Shown: positions 58,054-64,000 of the stretch, one piece after another | Numbering within the stretch: position 1 is the stretch's first letter | How the letters are laid out: the number at the start of each line of letters is the position of its first letter | Origin: Sideroxydans sp. | GTDB taxonomy: Bacteria > Pseudomonadota > Gammaproteobacteria > Burkholderiales > Gallionellaceae | Length of the DNA: 64,000 nucleotides | Direction: 5' to 3' | Assembly: GCA_028687425.1 (NCBI GenBank) | Contig: JAQUAD010000004.1 | Span: forward strand, 21,595 to 85,594 | Position numbers and translations under genes: made by a program | Notes under the pieces: model-generated | What the model was told of the DNA's origin: nothing | The model's database searches: none | What the model saw: the letters and a program-made list of their open reading frames with translations, nothing else

Positions 58054-59379
58054 ATGAGCAACCACAATCCAGCGGGCGAAAGCATCTTTTCGCTGGTCAC
58101 CCCTATCGATGCGCTGTCGCCGGACCTGCCGCTGGAAGAGGTGGCCGAGCAGTTCGCCGACCCGCGCAATGCCAAGTTGCTCTCGTTGCCCGTGGTGGAG
58201 AACGGCCGCCCCATCGGCGTCATCACCCGTTACCAGTTCATGAACATCTATCTCAAGCGTTATGCGCGCGAGCTGTACGGGAAACGCCCCCTGCGCGGAT
58301 TCATCAACAACACGCCCTTGCTGGTGGAGCTGGATCAGCCGCTGGCCGAGGCCGCCCAGCACGTTGCAGCCAACATGCAGTTCCCGCTGACGGAAGACTT
58401 CATCGTGACGCGACGCGGCCGCTACCTCGGCATCGGTTTCGTGATGGATCTGCTGAAGGCGATGGAAGTGAAGATGCGCGCCAATACGCAGGAACTGGAG
58501 CAAGCCTATGCGCAGCTGAAGTCTTCGCAACTCGCGCTGGTGCAGTCCGAGAAGATGGCCTCGCTGGGTCAGATGGTGGCCGGCGTCGCGCACGAGATCA
58601 ACACGCCGCTCGGCTATGTGCAGAACAACGTCGCCATCGGGCAGGCACTGTTCGTGCAGGTGCAGACCGTGATCGCGGACTATGAAGCGCTGTTCGACAT
58701 GATGCTGAACGGCGAGGCTGACGAAGCGCTGGACACCGCGCAGCTGCAGAAGGTGACGGCGGCGCGCAACGATGCGAACACGCAGGAGATGCTGGGCGAG
58801 ATGAACGGCTTGATGGCCGATTCCCTGTACGGTATCGAGCAGATCTCCGGACTGGTGCACGACCTGAAGAACTTCTCGCGCATGGATGCAGCCGCCAACG
58901 ACCTGGCGAACCTGAACGACTGCATCGAGAGCGCGCTGAACATCGGCCGCAACGTGCTGAAGAACAAGGTGGAAGTGGTGAAAGACCTGGCGCAGCTCCC
59001 CGAGATCATGTGTGCCCCGTCGCAGCTCAACCAGGTCTTCCTCAACCTGTTCACCAATGCCGCGCAGGCGATGGAAACGCAGGGCAAGCTTTTTATCAAA
59101 TCATGGCATGACGCGACGCACATCCACATCGGTGTCACCGATACCGGCAAGGGCATGCCGCAAGAGATCGTGCAGCGCATCTTCGATCCTTTCTTCACCA
59201 CCAAGCCTGTAGGCGAAGGGACGGGGCTGGGACTGGCCATCACCCATCAGATCATCCAGCAGCACGGCGGCACCATCCGCGTCGAGTCACGGGTAGGCGA
59301 AGGCAGCAGCTTCCATATCAGCCTGCCCATTGCGCACAGCGCATCCTCGGCGACCGCCGGCACGGCAACCTACGCTTAG
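58054..59379 (+). CDS. CBS-domain sensor histidine kinase
   Basis: A 441-residue soluble kinase. Two CBS motifs occupy the first ~135 residues ('LLSLPVVENGRPIGVITRYQFMN'-type), then a coiled coil, the H-box 'MVAGVAHEINTPLGYV', and the ATPase with N-box 'LNQVFLNLFTNAAQAM', G1 'DTGKGMPQEI' and G2 'GTGLGLAITHQII'. CBS domains bind adenosine nucleotides, so energy state may be the input. The double-receiver regulator starts 16 bases after it. Confidence 0.9.
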   Translation: MSNHNPAGESIFSLVTPIDALSPDLPLEEVAEQFADPRNAKLLSLPVVENGRPIGVITRYQFMNIYLKRYARELYGKRPLRGFINNTPLLVELDQPLAEAAQHVAANMQFPLTEDFIVTRRGRYLGIGFVMDLLKAMEVKMRANTQELEQAYAQLKSSQLALVQSEKMASLGQMVAGVAHEINTPLGYVQNNVAIGQALFVQVQTVIADYEALFDMMLNGEADEALDTAQLQKVTAARNDANTQEMLGEMNGLMADSLYGIEQISGLVHDLKNFSRMDAAANDLANLNDCIESALNIGRNVLKNKVEVVKDLAQLPEIMCAPSQLNQVFLNLFTNAAQAMETQGKLFIKSWHDATHIHIGVTDTGKGMPQEIVQRIFDPFFTTKPVGEGTGLGLAITHQIIQQHGGTIRVESRVGEGSSFHISLPIAHSASSATAGTATYA

Positions 59380-59395
59380 ATCCAGAAAGGCAACC

Positions 59396-60310
59396 ATGAG
59401 CAAACCGACCCTGTTATTGATCGACGATGAAGAACGCATCCTGCGCTCATTGCGCATGCTGTTCTTCGTCGGCTACAACGTGCGCGTCACGACGGAACCC
59501 AAGGAAGCGATCCGCATCCTGCGCGAAGAGAAAGTGCACGTCATCGTCAGCGACCAGCGCATGCCGCAGATGCAGGGCTCGGAACTGTTGCGCATCGCCC
59601 GCGAGACCTCGCCCGCCACCATGCGCATCCTGCTCACCGGTTATTCCGATCTGGATGCCTCCATCGCCAGCGTGAACGAAGGCGAAGTGTTCCGCTATCT
59701 GATGAAGCCATGGAACGCAGAGGACGTGAAACGGGTGGTGGCCGAGGCGGCCGCCATTGCCGAGGCCAGCTTCGCCCTGCAAGCGCACGCTGCACCCGAG
59801 CCCGAAGCAGCAGGCAACAAACCGCGTGTACTCATCATGGACCATGATGAAACGACGGCGAAAACAGTGCACGAGACGCTGGGCGACCGTTGCGAGATCG
59901 TGTGGGCCGCCGACGCACAGCACGCGATGGAAGAGCTGGCGAAACAGAACGTGTCGGTGGTGGTGTCCGACCTGATGCTGGGCGAGACCAACGTCGGCTA
60001 TATCCTGAAGACCATCAAACAACTCAATCCGCAGACGCAGTGCATCGTGGTCACTTCGTTCAGTGATACTTCGCGCCTGATCGAACTGATCAATCAGGCG
60101 CAGATCACCCGTTTCCTGCCCAAGCCGGTCAGCAAGGGCATCCTCGCCCGCAATCTGGAATCCATGCTGGAGCGCTTCCATCTGGTGCGCAGCCAGCCGG
60201 TGCTGCAGAAACGGCAAAGCGTGGAGCCGATCAGCGATCCCTCCGAAAAAGTCAGTGCGGGGAATTTCATCGGCATGCTGGGCAGACTCCGCTCAAGGAT
60301 AGGGGTCTGA
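59396..60310 (+). CDS. response regulator with two receiver domains
   Basis: A 304-residue protein with no output domain. Receiver 1 (about 5-120) has the phosphoacceptor Asp in 'VHVIVSDQRMPQMQG' and the Lys in 'RYLMKPWN'; receiver 2 (about 140-250) has 'VSVVVSDLMLGE' and 'FLPKPVSKG'. It begins at ATG 59396, 16 bases after the CBS kinase, and is most likely its partner. The tail after receiver 2 is short and unassigned. Confidence 0.9.
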   Translation: MSKPTLLLIDDEERILRSLRMLFFVGYNVRVTTEPKEAIRILREEKVHVIVSDQRMPQMQGSELLRIARETSPATMRILLTGYSDLDASIASVNEGEVFRYLMKPWNAEDVKRVVAEAAAIAEASFALQAHAAPEPEAAGNKPRVLIMDHDETTAKTVHETLGDRCEIVWAADAQHAMEELAKQNVSVVVSDLMLGETNVGYILKTIKQLNPQTQCIVVTSFSDTSRLIELINQAQITRFLPKPVSKGILARNLESMLERFHLVRSQPVLQKRQSVEPISDPSEKVSAGNFIGMLGRLRSRIGV

Positions 60311-60373
60311 ACCGGAACGCTCCACCGGCTGGCGCGCCTGCTATAGTTGACGCAACACGCAGGGGAGATCGCC

Positions 60374-60739
60374 ATGCCCAAACACACCACACCCGACCAT
60401 GCCCGCCTCGACCGCGTCGTGGCCGATGCACGCAAACAGCGCGAACTGCGCGAGGCGGGTTATCGCGAACGCGCGCTCAAGATATATCCGCATATCTGCG
60501 GCCGTTGCGGACGGGAGTTCTCGGGCGCACGTCTGCGCGAGCTGACGGTGCATCACCGCGACCATAACCACGACAACAACCCGCCGGACGGCAGCAACTG
60601 GGAGTTGCTGTGCCTGTATTGCCACGACAACGAGCATTCACGCGTGATGGACGAAGTGGTGCGCGATCGCAAGGAGAGCGGCCCCGCGCCGGCCACACAC
60701 AATCCCTTCGCCGACCTGAAGAACCTGCTCAAGAAGTAA
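60374..60739 (+). CDS. yajD: HNH nuclease family protein YajD
   Basis: A 121-residue protein matching E. coli YajD: 'GYRERALKIYPHICGRCGREF', split, then 'LRELTVHHRDHNHDNNPPDGSNWELLCLYCHDNEHS' pieces and a C-terminal 'NPFADLKNLL'. The HNH residues and the CxxC pairs (zinc) are kept. The natural substrate of YajD is unknown. I start at ATG 60374, after GGGGAGA. Confidence 0.93.
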   Translation: MPKHTTPDHARLDRVVADARKQRELREAGYRERALKIYPHICGRCGREFSGARLRELTVHHRDHNHDNNPPDGSNWELLCLYCHDNEHSRVMDEVVRDRKESGPAPATHNPFADLKNLLKK

Positions 60740-60752
60740 ACAATGGCTTTGT

Positions 60753-60783
60753 AGGATGGGTATCGCGTTGCTCCACCCATCCT
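60753..60783. repeat. intergenic GGATGGGT repeat hairpin
   Basis: AGGATGGGT (60753-60761) and ACCCATCCT (60775-60783) form a perfect 9-base-pair stem in the short gap between convergent yajD and the Gly/Thr-linker protein. The sequence type is a common proteobacterial interspersed repeat and may also terminate transcripts from both sides. Confidence 0.6.
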
Positions 60784-60799
60784 GCCCATGCTGTACGAA

Positions 60800-61648
60800 T
60801 CAGAACCCGCTCGACAGCGACACGCCGAAACCGCTGTCCGGGCTGCCGTCGGACAAGCCTTTCATCACAAAGGCGCGCAGCGATGAATCCTCGCCGATCT
60901 GCGTCGCTGCATACAGCGTCAACTCGCGTTGCGCATAGCCGGTCGCTGAGGCTGGTTGCGCATACCAGTATTCCACGCCCATGTTCGATTCATCGCCCAG
61001 CAGATAATCGAGGCCGGCTGAAGCATAGGCTGCGCCATCCAGCGGCACCGTGGCCGTGCTGCCAAGTTTTTCGTAGCCCAGCGTCAAGCCGGGCGTGACA
61101 TCGCCGAACGCGGCATAGCCGGAAACCTGCGCGGCGTAATCGTTCTCGCCGCTGCCGAGCATGGTGTTGGCCGTGCCGAATTTGATGCGCACGCCCGCAT
61201 CCAGTCCGGCATCGCCTCCCTCGTTCTGCCACAAGGCATGGCTGGCGAACAGCGACACATCACCCAGACCGCTGTTGGTGACACGAGTGGAAGTCGTGGT
61301 AGAAGTAGTCGTGGTGGTGGTTCCACCGCCGCCACCTCCACCTCCACCGCCCATGCCTATCCCCATGCGCATGCCGCCGCCACCGCTGCCGCGTATACCG
61401 TTGATGATCACCGATCCGTCACCGGTCACCGACAGGTAAGGCACCGTCAACTTGACCGACCAATCGTCGCGCGCATAGCGCAGCGTGACCGGAATCGAGG
61501 TGCTCTCTATGGTGGCGGTGCCGCCATATTTGCCGGAACTGCGCTCGAACCCCACGCCCAGTGAAAGATAGCCTTCCTCTTCCGCCGCGACGTTGCTGCT
61601 CACCGCCATTAAGGCAGCCACAGGGATCCACAGTAATCGTTGCATCAT
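60800..61648 (-). CDS. exported envelope protein with Gly/Thr linker
   Basis: A 282-residue protein with a signal peptide ('VAALMAVSSNVAA' near residue 23), a beta-rich region, a low-complexity linker (about ten Gly then a run of Thr/Ser near residues 100-120), and a second beta-rich part ending in Phe ('SLSSGF'), like outer-membrane or transporter-type barrels. I do not recognise the family. I start at ATG 61648, seven bases after GGAG; a GTG one codon upstream is possible. Confidence 0.75.
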   Translation of the reverse strand: MMQRLLWIPVAALMAVSSNVAAEEEGYLSLGVGFERSSGKYGGTATIESTSIPVTLRYARDDWSVKLTVPYLSVTGDGSVIINGIRGSGGGGMRMGIGMGGGGGGGGGGTTTTTTSTTTSTRVTNSGLGDVSLFASHALWQNEGGDAGLDAGVRIKFGTANTMLGSGENDYAAQVSGYAAFGDVTPGLTLGYEKLGSTATVPLDGAAYASAGLDYLLGDESNMGVEYWYAQPASATGYAQRELTLYAATQIGEDSSLRAFVMKGLSDGSPDSGFGVSLSSGF

Positions 61649-61664
61649 CACATCTCTCCTTCCA

Positions 61665-61970
61665 TCAGCGATTGCGACCCGCCCCGCGACCCATCATGCC
61701 GCCCTCTCTGGCGCGCTCCTGACGCGCACGATAGCCCTGACCGTAGCCGCTGGCAGGTTTTCGAATCCTGTTTTGCTTCGCTTCGTTGCTGCTGTCTTTC
61801 TCTTTTTCTTCCAGTTGCTTGCTGATGCGTGCACGGTAGGCGGCATATTCTTCCTGCGTCATCTGCCCCAAGGCCGAAGACGTATCAGGCGTTTCTTCAG
61901 CCATGGCAGCGCCACTCGCCAGCAAGGCAAGTAGCAGTGATGCCAGAAAGGTTGTATGCCGCATATTCAT
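61665..61970 (-). CDS. small exported basic protein, unknown
   Basis: A 101-residue protein. The signal peptide (residues 1-24, 'SGAAMAEE' cleavage) is followed by a charged region with 'EEYAAYRARISKQLEEKEKDS' and a Gly/Arg-rich end. No known family. It lies between the linker protein and another small exported protein, in the same direction and with similar low-complexity tails. Confidence 0.7.
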   Translation of the reverse strand: MNMRHTTFLASLLLALLASGAAMAEETPDTSSALGQMTQEEYAAYRARISKQLEEKEKDSSNEAKQNRIRKPASGYGQGYRARQERAREGGMMGRGAGRNR

Positions 61971-62034
61971 TTCACACCTCGATCTATTGCGCGGTCATGC
62001 GAACCGCCGCTCCGGCGATCCGCATGATCCATCA

Positions 62035-62394
62035 TCAGCGACCCATGCCCATGCCGCCCTGACTACCGCGTTGCGAACCTGCGCCGGAGCCGTCACGCAG
62101 CATGGCACCGTTTCCGGAACCCTGCTTGTTGGCTGCCTTGTTCTTGCGCTGCTCGGCCTTGGCTTTCTGCTTCTCAGCGCGCAGTGCTGCACGTTGTTCG
62201 GCAGTCATCTCGGTTTGTTTCTGCAAGCGATATTCTTCGCGTTGTTCTGCGGTCATGCCGGCAGTCTCTTCACGATGCTGGGCGCGGATCTCTTCGCGTG
62301 TCTGTACCTGTGCCTCTTCGGCGGCGTAGACGTTGCCGATTCCGGCCAGTGCCAATGCCAGCATGCTATTGAGCAACAATGTGGTGGTTTTCAT
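62035..62394 (-). CDS. small exported Gln/Glu/Arg-rich protein, unknown
   Basis: A 119-residue protein with a signal peptide (1-24, cleavage near 'VYAAEE') and a helical, highly charged region with two copies of a 'MTAEQR' motif ('MTAEQREEYRLQKQTEMTAEQR' in two pieces), then a Gly/Ser/Met tail. The repeated 'LT/MTxxQR' pattern recalls the CpxP/Spy-type periplasmic chaperones, but the match is weak. It is divergent from the OmpR-type regulator gene. Confidence 0.7.
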   Translation of the reverse strand: MKTTTLLLNSMLALALAGIGNVYAAEEAQVQTREEIRAQHREETAGMTAEQREEYRLQKQTEMTAEQRAALRAEKQKAKAEQRKNKAANKQGSGNGAMLRDGSGAGSQRGSQGGMGMGR

Positions 62395-62481
62395 GATGTT
62401 CTCCTTGGTTGTTGGACGATCAGATCATTCATCTGATGGCTGCATCTTGATCCCCACCCGTTACCCGGCGATTTCCGCATT

Positions 62482-62506
62482 GCAACAGTTTGTAACAGAG
62501 TGTTAC
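62482..62506. promoter_or_regulatory. candidate operator in the OmpR/small-protein gap
   Basis: Three copies of a GTAACA-type half-site occur: GCAACA (62482-62487), GTAACA (62492-62497) and its inverse TGTTAC (62501-62506). They resemble OmpR/RstA-type boxes and lie between the divergent small exported protein and the OmpR-family regulator gene. Binding by that regulator is inferred. Confidence 0.5.
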
Positions 62507-62558
62507 CGCGCCTGCCGCCACCCTGCCTTAAGCCATTTGCTTCGGTTATAGTAACCGC

Positions 62559-63275
62559 ATGGAAAGCAGACACATACTGGTAGTGGATGACGATGCCGGC
62601 CTGCGCGAGCTGTTGCAGGAATATCTCACAGCGCAGGGCCTGCAGGTCGCCACCGTGGCCGATGGCGTGCAGATGGATGCGCATCTTGCGCAACATCAGG
62701 TCGACCTGCTCATCCTCGACCTGATGCTGCCCGGCGAAGACGGCTTGTCGCTGGCACGCCGCCTGCGTTCCCGCAGCAGCCTGCCCATCATCATGCTCTC
62801 CGCGCGCGGCGAGGACGTGGACCGCATCGTGGGGCTGGAAGTGGGTGCGGACGATTACCTGGCCAAACCTTTCAACCCGCGCGAACTGCTGGCGCGCATC
62901 CGCGCCCTGTTGCGACGCAACGCGCAGGGACAGCCCAACGGCGACGGCAACAAGCCGGACTTCAAACGCTTCGGCCCCTTCAGCATGGACATGGAAGCAC
63001 GCGTGCTGCACAAGAACGAACTGACCGTGCAGCTCACCACGGGCGAATTCAATCTGCTGCGCATCTTCGTCGATCATCCCAACCGCGTACTGGGTCGCGA
63101 CACCATCATGGACATGCTCAAAGGCTATGAACGTTCGCCGTTCGACCGCAGCATCGATGTGCGCGTGACGCGTCTGCGGCGCAAGATCGAAGACGACGCC
63201 GACACGCCAAGCTTCATCCGCACCGTCTGGGGTGAGGGTTATCTGTTCTCGCCCGGCGGCACGAACGAGCGATGA
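62559..63275 (+). CDS. OmpR-family response regulator
   Basis: A 238-residue regulator: receiver with phosphoacceptor Asp in 'LLILDLMLPGEDG' and Lys in 'DDYLAKPFNPRELLARI', then an OmpR-type winged helix ('LTTGEFNLLRIF', 'SIDVRVTRLRRKIEDD', 'TVWGEGYLF'). The receiver-linker region is very close to E. coli OmpR, but the target genes are unknown. Its stop overlaps the kinase start (ATGA at 63272-63275). Confidence 0.92.
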   Translation: MESRHILVVDDDAGLRELLQEYLTAQGLQVATVADGVQMDAHLAQHQVDLLILDLMLPGEDGLSLARRLRSRSSLPIIMLSARGEDVDRIVGLEVGADDYLAKPFNPRELLARIRALLRRNAQGQPNGDGNKPDFKRFGPFSMDMEARVLHKNELTVQLTTGEFNLLRIFVDHPNRVLGRDTIMDMLKGYERSPFDRSIDVRVTRLRRKIEDDADTPSFIRTVWGEGYLFSPGGTNER

Positions 63276-64000
63276 GCGTCCCCCGCAAGCCGCGCTCCCT
63301 TTTCAGCAGCACGGTGCGCACGGTGGCCGCCGCGCTGCTGGTGTTCCAGATCGTGCTTATTGCCGCCACGGTGCATTACGTCATGCTGCCGATGGCAAAA
63401 CGCAGCGCGGACGATCTGGCGTCGCTGATGATCCTGTCTGCCAAGACATGGGTGGAACTGCCGCCGGGAACGCGCAAGGATTTCGAACTGGAGCTGATCC
63501 GCGAGCATCAATTCATGTTGTTCGACGATGCCGCACCGCTGCCCGACCGCGCGTTCACATTGCCCTATCTCGCGCTGCTGGACGATGCCCTGTCCGCGCG
63601 TCTGGGCGAACCCGTTTCAGTGAAGATTACCGACCTCGACACCGTCTGGTTCTGGGCCGAGATACCGGCCGGCGGCAAACTGATACGCATCGGTTTCCCG
63701 AGGTCGCGCCTGCTGACCGATCCATCCATGATGCTGCTGCTGGCGCTGATCGCCACGGTGATGCTCAGCCTGTTCACCGCCTATATCCTGGCGCGCCGCA
63801 TCACGCGGCCGCTGGCGCACTTCTCGCAAGCCGCGCAGCGTATCGGCGCAGGCGGCACCCCGGAGAACCTGCCCGCCAACGAGGTGCAGGAACTCTCGGA
63901 ACTGGCTGCAGCTTTCAGCCAGATGGCCTTGCAAGTGCGCGAACTGCTGGCGAATCGCACCACGCTGCTGGCCGGCATCTCGCACGACCTGCGCACACCG
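63272..64000 (+). CDS. EnvZ-like sensor histidine kinase (partial, cut by window end)
   Basis: The first 243 codons of a membrane kinase. A helix near 20-40 is followed by a ~110-residue periplasmic part, a second helix near 155-172 and a HAMP domain ('RRITRPLAHFSQAAQRI'), and the window ends just at the H-box 'GISHDLRTP', the EnvZ-type sequence. Its ATG overlaps the regulator stop by four bases. The catalytic ATPase lies beyond the window. Confidence 0.93.
   Translation, partial: MSVPRKPRSLFSSTVRTVAAALLVFQIVLIAATVHYVMLPMAKRSADDLASLMILSAKTWVELPPGTRKDFELELIREHQFMLFDDAAPLPDRAFTLPYLALLDDALSARLGEPVSVKITDLDTVWFWAEIPAGGKLIRIGFPRSRLLTDPSMMLLLALIATVMLSLFTAYILARRITRPLAHFSQAAQRIGAGGTPENLPANEVQELSELAAAFSQMALQVRELLANRTTLLAGISHDLRTP

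Overview
The window reads as a chromosomal segment of a GC-rich betaproteobacterium. The very dense c-di-GMP signalling, the B12-dependent ribonucleotide reductase and the housekeeping gene set suggest the Nitrosomonadales/Gallionellaceae (Sideroxydans-like). That placement is inference from gene content; no rRNA or other marker is present. Genes are tightly packed and many neighbours overlap by 1-4 bases. I see no tRNA, rRNA, CRISPR array or insertion sequence.

Layout. 1-7.5 kb: the tail of a GGDEF protein, then a minus-strand series read as alaA, hom, an EcoRV-type restriction enzyme and its methylase, thrC, an AEC permease and a methyltransferase; the restriction-modification (R-M) pair lies between the two threonine genes. 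7.5-12.3 kb: an Mth938-like protein, the MoxR/DUF58/transglutaminase trio and queD. 12.3-27.5 kb (minus): a signalling and housekeeping run from a haem-domain HD-GYP protein through ispD, ispF, tsaB, rimI and a family 4 uracil-DNA glycosylase to two very large PAS-GGDEF-EAL proteins, a lone substrate-binding lipoprotein and a REC-GGDEF protein. 27.6-36.8 kb: mfd, rlmF, the qorB/qorR divergent pair, two GGDEF proteins, serB and a PagP-like barrel. 37-41 kb: an adenosylcobalamin-dependent ribonucleotide reductase carrying a LAGLIDADG intein placed exactly before its catalytic cysteine. 41-50.4 kb: a LytM peptidase, a PilJ-type PAS-GGDEF-EAL protein, an HDOD protein, a YgjP-like peptidase, katG with an OxyR-like site, and a rhodanese/metallo-beta-lactamase fusion. 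50.5-56.4 kb: a visibly AT-richer accessory patch with a Dsr1-like SIR2 protein and an ApeA-like HEPN protein, both known kinds of anti-phage gene, plus a possible 19-codon gene with its own terminator. 56.4-64 kb: dbpA, a CBS-histidine kinase with a double-receiver regulator, yajD, a Gly/Thr-linker envelope protein with two small secreted proteins, and an OmpR/EnvZ-type pair cut by the window end.

How they work together. Eight proteins make or break c-di-GMP, each with a different sensory front end (c-type haem domain, Cache-like, PilJ, REC, PAS, MASE-like membrane). The defence content lies in two places: the R-M pair inside an amino-acid operon, and the SIR2/HEPN patch. Two REP-like GC palindromes of the '[10 protein letters not shown]' type sit in frame inside essential-type genes (mfd and nrdJ).
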